Source of the DNA: Streptomyces chartreusis
Lineage (GTDB): Bacteria > Actinomycetota > Actinomycetes > Streptomycetales > Streptomycetaceae
Reading direction: 5' to 3'
NCBI RefSeq assembly: GCF_008704715.1
Contig: NZ_CP023689.1
Span: 2,914,001 to 2,978,000 of the forward strand
DNA length: 64,000 nt
This document shows, piece by piece, positions 50,347-57,152 of this stretch; position 1 is the first letter of the stretch; each line of letters begins with the position of its first letter. The notes below the pieces were generated by a model that saw only the letters and a list, made by a program, of their open reading frames with translations, was not told the DNA's origin and did no database searches. Made by a program: the position numbers and the translations under genes.

Positions 50347-50471
50347 TCGAAGCGCTTCGATGTTGCAGCGAGGTTAAGTGAACGCCCAGGGGTGCACAAG
50401 AGTCGCTTCCAAGATTCCTCTAGGCGTCTTGACACCCACCCTCCGGTCGAAAGAGCATCGAAGCGCTTCGA
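50347..50471. promoter_or_regulatory. divergent promoters and two LacI operators (transporter operon / GH3)
   Basis: Two identical 14-bp palindromes TCGAAGCGCTTCGA lie at 50347–50360 and 50458–50471. For the minus-strand operon, TTGTGC (50399–50394) and TAACCT (50376–50371) have a 17-base spacer and the operator lies just downstream. For GH3 on the plus strand, TTGACA (50429–50434) is followed by a weaker -10 that abuts the second operator. Both are well placed for repression by the LacI-family protein. Confidence 0.88.
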
Positions 50472-50507
50472 AAGCGCCGAGCCGATCCATCGCAAGGGGA
50501 TCCCCAC

Positions 50508-53345
50508 GTGACCGCACACACCCCGCACACGCCGCCTTTCCGCGATCGGCGACTGCCGTTCGCGAAGCGCATCGACGACCTTCTGTCGCGGCTCACGCTC
50601 GACGAGAAGATCGGATTCCTGCACCAGTTCACGCCCGCGGTCGAGCGCCTGGGCATCGCGGCCTTCCGCACCGGCCAGGAGGCGCTGCACGGTGTGGCGT
50701 GGATGGGCCCGGCCACCGTCTTCCCGCAGGCGGTGGGCCTCGGCGCGACCTGGAACACGGACCTCGTACAACGGATCGGCGAGGCCGTCTCCAAGGAGAC
50801 CCGCGCCATGCGCGCCCGCGACGACCGCGTCGGCCTCAACGTCTGGTCCCCCACCGTCAACCTGCTGCGCCACCCCCTGTGGGGGCGTGGCGAGGAGGGC
50901 TACTCCGAGGATCCCGGCCTCACCTCCGCCATCGCCACCGCGTACACCCGCGGCCTGCGCGGCGACCATCCGACGTACTGGCGCACCGCGCCGGTGCTGA
51001 AGCACTGGCTGGCGCACAACAACGAGACGGGCCGCGACGTCACGTCCTCCTCGGTCCGCCCGCGCGTGCTCAACGAGTACGACCTGCGCGCCTTCCGCGC
51101 GACGGTCGAGGCGGGCGCCACGGCCGGGGTGATGCCGGCGTACAACCTGGTCAACGGCCGCCCCAACCATGTCTCGCCGTACTTGCGGGAGCACCTGCGC
51201 ACCTGGACCGATCAGGACCTGCTGGTCTGCTCGGACGCGGGCGCGCCCTCCAACCTGGTCGACTCCGAGCACTACTTCGACACCCACGAGGAGGCCACGG
51301 CCGCGGCCCTGCTGGCCGGCGTCGACAGCTTCACCGACCACGGCACCGACAGCTCGCCGATCACCGCCCGGGTCCGCGGTGCCCTGGACCGGGGCCTGCT
51401 GACCGAGGCGGACCTCGACACGGCCGTCCGCCGTCAGCTCTCGGTCCGCTTCCGGCTCGGCGAGTTCGACCCCGAGTACGACCCGTACGCGCTCACCGGG
51501 GACTTCGATACCCCGGCGCACCGGGCCCTCGCCCAGGACGCCGCCGAGCAGGCGGTCGTGCTGCTGAAGAACAGCGCGGGCCTGCTGCCGCTCGCGCCCG
51601 ACACCCGCCTCGCGGTGGTCGGCCTGCTCGCCGACGAGTGCAAGCTCGACTGGTACAGCGGCACGCTCATCCACCGCTCGACCCCGCTGGAGGGCATCTA
51701 CGAGCGGTTCGGCGCGCAGCGCGTGGAGTTCGCGGAGGGCGTCGACCGCGTCCTGCTGAGGACCTCGGCCGGCGCCTTCCTGCACGTCCCCGAGGCGGAC
51801 GCCGGCGACGAGGTGCGCGGCGCCGGGGGCGCGCTCGACCCGGCGCTGCTGGCGGGCCGCACCGACCTGCCGGCGCTGACCGCCGGCCCGGCCGGCACCG
51901 AACTCGCGCTGGTGGACTGGGGCGAGGGCGTGCTGACCCTGCGCGCGCCCGACGGGCGTTATCTCTCGGTCGCCGAGGACGGCCGGGTCCGCGCCTCCGC
52001 CGACCAGCCTGGCGGCTGGGTCGTCCAGGAGACGTTCCGCCTGGAACCGCACGCGAACGGACACCTCCTGAGGCACATCGGCACGGGTCACCACGTCTCA
52101 GTCGCCGCCGACGGGGTGCGGGTTGCCGAGGCCGGCCCGGAAGTCTTCGAGCTGATCGTGGTCGAGCGCGGCGAGGACGCGGTGGCCAGGGTCGCCGCGC
52201 AGGCCGACGTGGTCCTGGTCGTCGCGGGCAACGACCCGCACATCAACGGCCGCGAGACCGAGGACCGTACGACGCTCGCCCTCCCCGCCCATCAGGAGCG
52301 CCTGCTGCGCGCCGCCCGCGCCGCCAACCCGAGCACGGTCCTGGCGCTGGTGTCGGCGTACCCGTACGCGGTCGACCCCGCCGAACTCCCGGCGGTGCTC
52401 TGGACCTCCCACGGCGGCCAGGCGGCCGGCACCGCCCTGGCCCGGGTGCTGGCGGGCGACGTCTCCCCCGCCGGCCGTCTCCCGCAGACCTGGTACGCCG
52501 ACGACGCCGACCTGCCGGACCTCCTCGACTACGACGTGATCGGCGGCCGCCAGACCTATCTGTACTTCGAGGGGACCCCGCTGTTCCCGTTCGGCCACGG
52601 CCTGTCGTACGCATCGTTCTCCTACGCCGGCCTCGCCACCCGCACGGCGGACGGCTCGCTGCACGTCACCTTCGCGGTCACGAACACCGGCGACATGACG
52701 GCCGACGAGGTGGCCCAGGTCTACTTCCGTGCCGTGGATCCGACGGTGCCACGCCCGCGCCGCGAGCTCCTTGCGCACGGCAGGGTGCGCCTGGAGCCGG
52801 GCGAGCGCAGGGAGCTGGCCTTCGAAGTCCCCTTGTCCGCCTTCGACTTCTGGGACGTGGCGCGGGACGGCTGGCGCCGCGAGCCGGGTGCGTACGAGGT
52901 GCTGGCCGGCGCCTCCAGCGAGGACGTCCGGCTGCGGACGACGGTGGTCCTGGACGGGGAGCCCGCGGCCCCGCGCCCCGTCCTCCGACGGGGCCTGCCG
53001 GCGGCCGACTTCGACGAGCAGAGCGGCGTCGCGATCGTCGACCGCACGAAGAGCTCGGGCGACGCGGTGACGGCGGCCGAGGGCGGCTCCGGTGAACTGC
53101 TGTACCGGGACTGCGACTTCGGCGACGGTGTCACCGAGGTGACGGTGACCGTGGCGGGCGAGGGCACGGTCGAGGTGTCGCCGGCCGGCGGCGCGGTGTC
53201 GGCCGTACTGACGTCGAAGGCGGCCGGGTCAGACCCGTACGACTACCGGACGCTCACCGCCCGGATCGTCACCGAGGGCGTCCGCGACGTCCGTATCGGA
53301 CTGCGCGGCCCGCTGCGGCTCGCGCACGTCGGCTTCTCCGGTTGA
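50508..53345 (+). CDS. GH3 beta-glucosidase/beta-xylosidase with inserted beta-trefoil-like domain
   Basis: A 945-residue cytoplasmic family 3 glycoside hydrolase. The N-terminal barrel has the GLNVWSPTVNLLRHPLWGRG segment and the nucleophile Asp243 in VCSDAGAPS. About residues 415–550 is an insertion with fascin-like repeats (VLLRTSAGAFLHVPEAD; LTLRAPDGRYLSVAEDGRV) that may bind sugar. The alpha/beta sandwich, a fibronectin III-like domain and a further C-terminal beta domain follow. GTG 50508 has AAGGGGA seven bases upstream. In this locus it would finish degradation of the glucan backbone, although xylosidase activity is also possible. Confidence 0.85.
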   Translation: MTAHTPHTPPFRDRRLPFAKRIDDLLSRLTLDEKIGFLHQFTPAVERLGIAAFRTGQEALHGVAWMGPATVFPQAVGLGATWNTDLVQRIGEAVSKETRAMRARDDRVGLNVWSPTVNLLRHPLWGRGEEGYSEDPGLTSAIATAYTRGLRGDHPTYWRTAPVLKHWLAHNNETGRDVTSSSVRPRVLNEYDLRAFRATVEAGATAGVMPAYNLVNGRPNHVSPYLREHLRTWTDQDLLVCSDAGAPSNLVDSEHYFDTHEEATAAALLAGVDSFTDHGTDSSPITARVRGALDRGLLTEADLDTAVRRQLSVRFRLGEFDPEYDPYALTGDFDTPAHRALAQDAAEQAVVLLKNSAGLLPLAPDTRLAVVGLLADECKLDWYSGTLIHRSTPLEGIYERFGAQRVEFAEGVDRVLLRTSAGAFLHVPEADAGDEVRGAGGALDPALLAGRTDLPALTAGPAGTELALVDWGEGVLTLRAPDGRYLSVAEDGRVRASADQPGGWVVQETFRLEPHANGHLLRHIGTGHHVSVAADGVRVAEAGPEVFELIVVERGEDAVARVAAQADVVLVVAGNDPHINGRETEDRTTLALPAHQERLLRAARAANPSTVLALVSAYPYAVDPAELPAVLWTSHGGQAAGTALARVLAGDVSPAGRLPQTWYADDADLPDLLDYDVIGGRQTYLYFEGTPLFPFGHGLSYASFSYAGLATRTADGSLHVTFAVTNTGDMTADEVAQVYFRAVDPTVPRPRRELLAHGRVRLEPGERRELAFEVPLSAFDFWDVARDGWRREPGAYEVLAGASSEDVRLRTTVVLDGEPAAPRPVLRRGLPAADFDEQSGVAIVDRTKSSGDAVTAAEGGSGELLYRDCDFGDGVTEVTVTVAGEGTVEVSPAGGAVSAVLTSKAAGSDPYDYRTLTARIVTEGVRDVRIGLRGPLRLAHVGFSG

Positions 53346-53370
53346 GGGTCCGGACCAGGCCGACGCACGG

Positions 53371-53408
53371 AAGGGCCCGGCACCGGAAGGCATCGGTGCC
53401 GGGCCCTT
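53371..53408. terminator. strong terminator after GH3
   Basis: AAGGGCCCGGCACCG and CGGTGCCGGGCCCTT form a perfect 15-bp stem with an eight-base loop, followed by TTT. It lies between convergent genes and can act for both. Confidence 0.92.
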
Positions 53409-53439
53409 TTTCATCCCGGGATACGGGGACCACTCTACC

Positions 53440-53454
53440 TGAAAATGATTGTCA
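53440..53454. promoter_or_regulatory. orphan Zur-box-like site
   Basis: TGAAAATGATTGTCA matches the Streptomyces Zur consensus TGAAAATGATTTTCA at 14 of 15 positions. On the minus strand a TAnnnT hexamer (TAGAGT, 53437–53432) lies directly beside it. Yet the neighbours are the convergent ends of GH3 and an aldehyde dehydrogenase, so no obvious gene is controlled. Confidence 0.45.
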
Positions 53455-53480
53455 CAAGCCAGAGTGGTTCGTGAACCTGC

Positions 53481-54926
53481 TCAGAGCGAGATGCCGGTGA
53501 GGACCATCACGCGCTCGTAGGTGTAGTCGTCCATCGCGAACTTCACGCCCTCACGGCCGACACCGGACTGCTTGACGCCGCCGTACGGCATCTGGTCGGC
53601 ACGGTAGGACGGGACGTCGCCGACGACGACACCGCCGACCTCCAGCGCCCGGTGGGCACGGAAGGCGGTCTGGAGGTCGTGGGTGAACACGCCCGCCTGG
53701 AGGCCGTACTTGGAGTCGTTGACGGCGGCGAAGGCGGCGGCCTCCCCGTCGACCTTCTGGACGGTGAGGACGGGTCCGAAGACCTCCTCGCAGGAGAGCG
53801 TGACGTCGGCCGGTACGTCGGTGAGGACGGTCGGCGCGTAGGAGGCACCGTCGCGCTTGCCGCCGGTGAGGAGGGCGGCGCCGGCGGCGACCGCCTCGTC
53901 CACCCACGTCTCGACGCGCTTGGCGGCGTCCTCGCTGACCAGCGGGCCGACATCGGTGGCGTCGTCGTTCGGGTCACCGGTGACCTGGTTCTCGACGGCG
54001 GCGACGATGCGCGGCAGCAGCCGCTCGTACACGGAGGCGTCCGCGATCACCCGCTGCACGGAGATGCAGGACTGGCCGCCCTGGTAGTTGGAGAAGGTCG
54101 CGATGCGGGTCGCGGCCCAGTCCAGGTCCTCGTCGGAGGCGAAGTCGGCGAGCACGACCGCCGCACCGTTGCCGCCCAGCTCCAGGGTGCAGTGCTTGCG
54201 CGGCACCGAGTCCATGATCGCGTAGCCGACCTTCTCGGAACCGGTGAAGGAGATGACCGGCAGGCGCTCGTCCTGGACCAGGGCGGGCATCTTGTCGTTC
54301 GGCACCGGCAGGATGCTCCAGGAGCCGGCCGGCAGCTCGGTCTCGGCGAGCAGGTCACCGATGATCAGGCCGGACAGCGGGGTGGCCGGGGCGGGCTTCA
54401 GGATGATCGGCGCGCCGGCGGCGATGGCCGGGGCGATCTTGTGGGCGCACAGGTTCAGCGGGAAGTTGAACGGCGCGATGCCGAGGACGACGCCCTTGGG
54501 GAAGCGCCGGGTGAAGGCGAGGCGCCCCTGGCCGCCGAGGTCGGTGTCGAGGCGCTGGGCCTCGCCGCCGTTGAAACGCCGGGCCTCCTCGGCCGCGAAC
54601 CGGAACACGGACACGGCACGGCCGACCTCGCCCCGGGCCCACTTCATGGGCTTGCCGTTCTCGGCGGAGATCAGCCGGGCGATCTCCTCGGTACGCTCGA
54701 CGAGGCGCCGGCTGACGTGGTCGAGGGCGGCGGCCCGCACATGCGCCGGGGTCGCGGCGAACTCGTCCCGGACGGCGTACGCGGCGGCCACGGCCCCCTC
54801 GATCTGCGCGTCGGTGGGCACGCTGACCGTGCCGACGACCCGCCCGTCCCACGGGGAGGTCACATCGAAGCTGTCCTCGCCGGTGACCTGGCGGCCGGCG
54901 AGCCAGAAGGCGTGGGTGGAAGTCAT
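53481..54926 (-). CDS. NAD(P)-dependent aldehyde dehydrogenase (succinate-semialdehyde type)
   Basis: A 481-residue aldehyde dehydrogenase. The catalytic Cys287 is in GGQSCISVQR, the general-base Glu249 in LELGGNGA, and the cofactor-binding SFTGSEKVGYAI and FNFPLNL are present. Because gabT and a PucR-type regulator are nearby, oxidation of succinic semialdehyde from GABA is likely, but other aldehydes are possible. Start ATG 54926 is chosen as MTSTHAFWLAGRQV fits the family; the longer frame is unsupported. Confidence 0.88.
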   Translation of the reverse strand: MTSTHAFWLAGRQVTGEDSFDVTSPWDGRVVGTVSVPTDAQIEGAVAAAYAVRDEFAATPAHVRAAALDHVSRRLVERTEEIARLISAENGKPMKWARGEVGRAVSVFRFAAEEARRFNGGEAQRLDTDLGGQGRLAFTRRFPKGVVLGIAPFNFPLNLCAHKIAPAIAAGAPIILKPAPATPLSGLIIGDLLAETELPAGSWSILPVPNDKMPALVQDERLPVISFTGSEKVGYAIMDSVPRKHCTLELGGNGAAVVLADFASDEDLDWAATRIATFSNYQGGQSCISVQRVIADASVYERLLPRIVAAVENQVTGDPNDDATDVGPLVSEDAAKRVETWVDEAVAAGAALLTGGKRDGASYAPTVLTDVPADVTLSCEEVFGPVLTVQKVDGEAAAFAAVNDSKYGLQAGVFTHDLQTAFRAHRALEVGGVVVGDVPSYRADQMPYGGVKQSGVGREGVKFAMDDYTYERVMVLTGISL

Positions 54927-55082
54927 AGCGATTCCCGGCCCTTCCGCGTTGAGTCCTGTGTGTCGTGGTCCACGGTAGGGGCGCACGGGCGGACCGGCGT
55001 TTGTCCGGGGTGTAGTGATGGCGGGTCGGGGTTCGACGGTTTGGCAGAGCAGAGGAACTACTGCGGGCCGGTCCGTGTCTTC

Positions 55083-55262
55083 CAGCCCGTCCGGCGATCG
55101 AGGCCGGACGGGCCCGCATCAATCAGCCCGTCCGGCGATCGAGGACGAACCGGCCCGCGTCAATCAGCCCGTCCGGCGTTTGAGGACGAGGCCCGTTCAG
55201 GGCCGAAGCGGGGGTCCGGGGGCTGCAGCCCCCGGGGATGGGACGGGTAGGGGCGGCGGGGG
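55083..55262 (+). repeat. triplicated dispersed repeat in a 383-base gap
   Basis: Two 41-bp units (55083–55123 and 55124–55164) and a longer one (55165–55262) all begin CAGCCCGTCCGGCG. The long copy matches 28486–28580 almost exactly, including the GGGGGCTGCAGCCCCC hairpin region. The gap (54927–55309) between the aldehyde dehydrogenase start and the regulator stop has no gene that I can see. Confidence 0.9.
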
Positions 55263-55309
55263 CGAGAAAAAGCCGGGCCGCGACCACCACACCGCACACC
55301 CCACCCCGC

Positions 55310-56986
55310 CTACTCCGTCGACGTCGCCTTAAGCGCCAGCCAGAGCTCCATCCGTACGTCCGCGTCGTCCAGCGAGCGGCCGAGGATCTCCTCCACCCGC
55401 CGCATCCGGTACCGCAGCGTGTGCCGGTGCACCCCCAGGTCCGCCGCCGCCGCGTCCCACTGCCCGTGCCGGGACAGCCATGCCCGCAAGGAGGCCACCA
55501 GGTCGCCGCGGCCCGTCGCGTCGTGCTCGTGCAGCGCCCGCAGCAGCCCGTCGGCGAACGCCTTCACCGCGTCGTCCGCGAGCAACGGCAGCACGGACCC
55601 CGCGGCCAGCTGCTCGTGCTCCACGAACACCCGCCCGCGCCGCCGGGCCACCGACAGCGCCTGCTCGGCCTGCTTGTACGCCGCCGCCGCGGCGATGGGC
55701 CCGGCCGGCGCCGACAGGCCGACGACCAGCTCGTCGTCGATGAACCCGGGCTGCTCCGACACGGTTCCCACGCGCGTCGCCTCCAGCGCCGCCGCGTACT
55801 CCGCGCTCGCCGAGACCGCCGCACCGCCGTCCGCCGCGAGCACCACCAGCCGCGCGCTCTCGCCCTCCCCCTCCGGCACCACCAGTACCGCCTCCCCGGC
55901 GCGGGCCGCCGCGGACTCGACGATCTCGGTGAGCGCACCCAGCGGATCGCCGCCCGCCTCGCCGGCCGCGACCAGCACCGCGGCGGACGCCTTGGTCAGC
56001 GGCACCCGAGACCCGGAGTCCACGACCCGCGCGGCCGACACCGACGCCGACTCGGCGATGATCATCCGGAAGGGTGCGTCCAGCAGCCCGCCGTACAGTC
56101 CCCCGGCCACGGCCCGGGCATGGTCCGGCTGGCCGGCGAGCAGCATGCGCAGCACGGCCGCCCCGATCCGCTGCTCGGCGGCCTGCAGCGAGCGGGAACG
56201 CTCGGTCGTCAGGGTCAGCAGGGCGATGGCGGAGTGGACGGCGTAGCGCTCCGCGGTGCCGAGTGCGGTCGCCGTTCCCACGGCCAGGGCCGCCCGGGGG
56301 CGCCGGCCGGTGCCCAGGCTGTGCAGTTCGACCCGGTCCTCGTTCTCCGGTCCGCCCACCACGGACGACGCCGGCGCGGGCCGCTCGCGCAGCCGCTCGA
56401 CGTCCGCCGTGAGCCGGGCCGCCCGCCGCCCGGCCCACTCGGGCGCGGTCGCGACGACGGCACCGGAGGCGTCGTACAGCGCGGCCCAGCCGTCCACCTG
56501 CGAGGCCAGCGCGGACAGCAGCCCTTCGGGGCCGTCGGTCAGGGCGTGCTTGGTCAGCTCCCGCTGGGCGGCGAAGCCCGCCGTCACCGCGCGGTACTGG
56601 TCCGCCGCGATGGCCGCGGAGACCGCCTTGCTGATGGCGAGGAAGGGCGTGCGGCGCGGCACCTCGAGCAGCGGAAGGTCCTCCGCCGTCGCGGCCTCGA
56701 CCAGGGCCTCGGGGATGTCCTCGTAGTTGACGCCGACGGCGAAGCCGAGCCCGACCACGCCCGCACCGACCAGGCGCCGCACATAGCGGCGCATCGACTC
56801 GGGGTTCTCGGCGTCCAGCTTCAGCGCCGTGATCAGCAGCAGTTCCCCGCCCTCCATGTAGGGCACGGGGTCGGTGAGCTCGCTGGCATGCGCCCAGCGC
56901 ACGGGCACGTCCAGGCGGTCCTCGCCCGCCCGCACGGTCAGCTTCAGCGCGGAGTGGTGGACGAGCGAGGAGAGCGTGGGGGGCAT
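55310..56986 (-). CDS. PucR-family transcriptional regulator
   Basis: A 558-residue regulator with an N-terminal PucR-type sensory domain (ALKLTVRAGEDRLDVPVRWAHASEL, then MEGGELLLITALKL), a central GGDEF-like domain and a C-terminal helix-turn-helix (HGQWDAAAADLGVHRHTLRYRMRRVEEILGR). The group commonly controls catabolic operons for purines or amines such as GABA. Three GATCTCnGTGATC sites directly upstream suggest autoregulation. It lies between the aldehyde dehydrogenase and the TraG-like gene on the same strand. Confidence 0.9.
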   Translation of the reverse strand: MPPTLSSLVHHSALKLTVRAGEDRLDVPVRWAHASELTDPVPYMEGGELLLITALKLDAENPESMRRYVRRLVGAGVVGLGFAVGVNYEDIPEALVEAATAEDLPLLEVPRRTPFLAISKAVSAAIAADQYRAVTAGFAAQRELTKHALTDGPEGLLSALASQVDGWAALYDASGAVVATAPEWAGRRAARLTADVERLRERPAPASSVVGGPENEDRVELHSLGTGRRPRAALAVGTATALGTAERYAVHSAIALLTLTTERSRSLQAAEQRIGAAVLRMLLAGQPDHARAVAGGLYGGLLDAPFRMIIAESASVSAARVVDSGSRVPLTKASAAVLVAAGEAGGDPLGALTEIVESAAARAGEAVLVVPEGEGESARLVVLAADGGAAVSASAEYAAALEATRVGTVSEQPGFIDDELVVGLSAPAGPIAAAAAYKQAEQALSVARRRGRVFVEHEQLAAGSVLPLLADDAVKAFADGLLRALHEHDATGRGDLVASLRAWLSRHGQWDAAAADLGVHRHTLRYRMRRVEEILGRSLDDADVRMELWLALKATSTE

Positions 56987-57005
56987 GCGGCCTTCAAGTC
57001 GGTGT

Positions 57006-57069
57006 GATCTCGGTGATCGTCGGTTCGATCTCAGTGATCATCGGCAGGATCTGTACGATCTCTGTGATC
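57006..57069. promoter_or_regulatory. three GATCTCnGTGATC direct repeats upstream of pucR-like gene
   Basis: GATCTCGGTGATC, GATCTCAGTGATC and GATCTCTGTGATC start at 57006, 57027 and 57057. Each is itself an imperfect inverted repeat. The spacings of 21 and 30 bases are near whole helical turns, as expected for cooperative binding on one face. The PucR-type protein just downstream is the likely binder. Confidence 0.75.
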
Positions 57070-57152
57070 TTTTGGCCGCTGTGTATGAACGACCTGTGTC
57101 GATTCTGCCTCACCGTACGGTCCCCGCGTGGCCCGGTGCCCGGATACCCAGG

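Noticed and set aside
53229..53414. A 61-codon minus-strand ORF (MKKGPAPMPSG…) next to the Zur-like box
   Set aside because: It reads through the terminator hairpin and antisense to the GH3 end, with composition fixed by those sequences. I keep the box but not the ORF.
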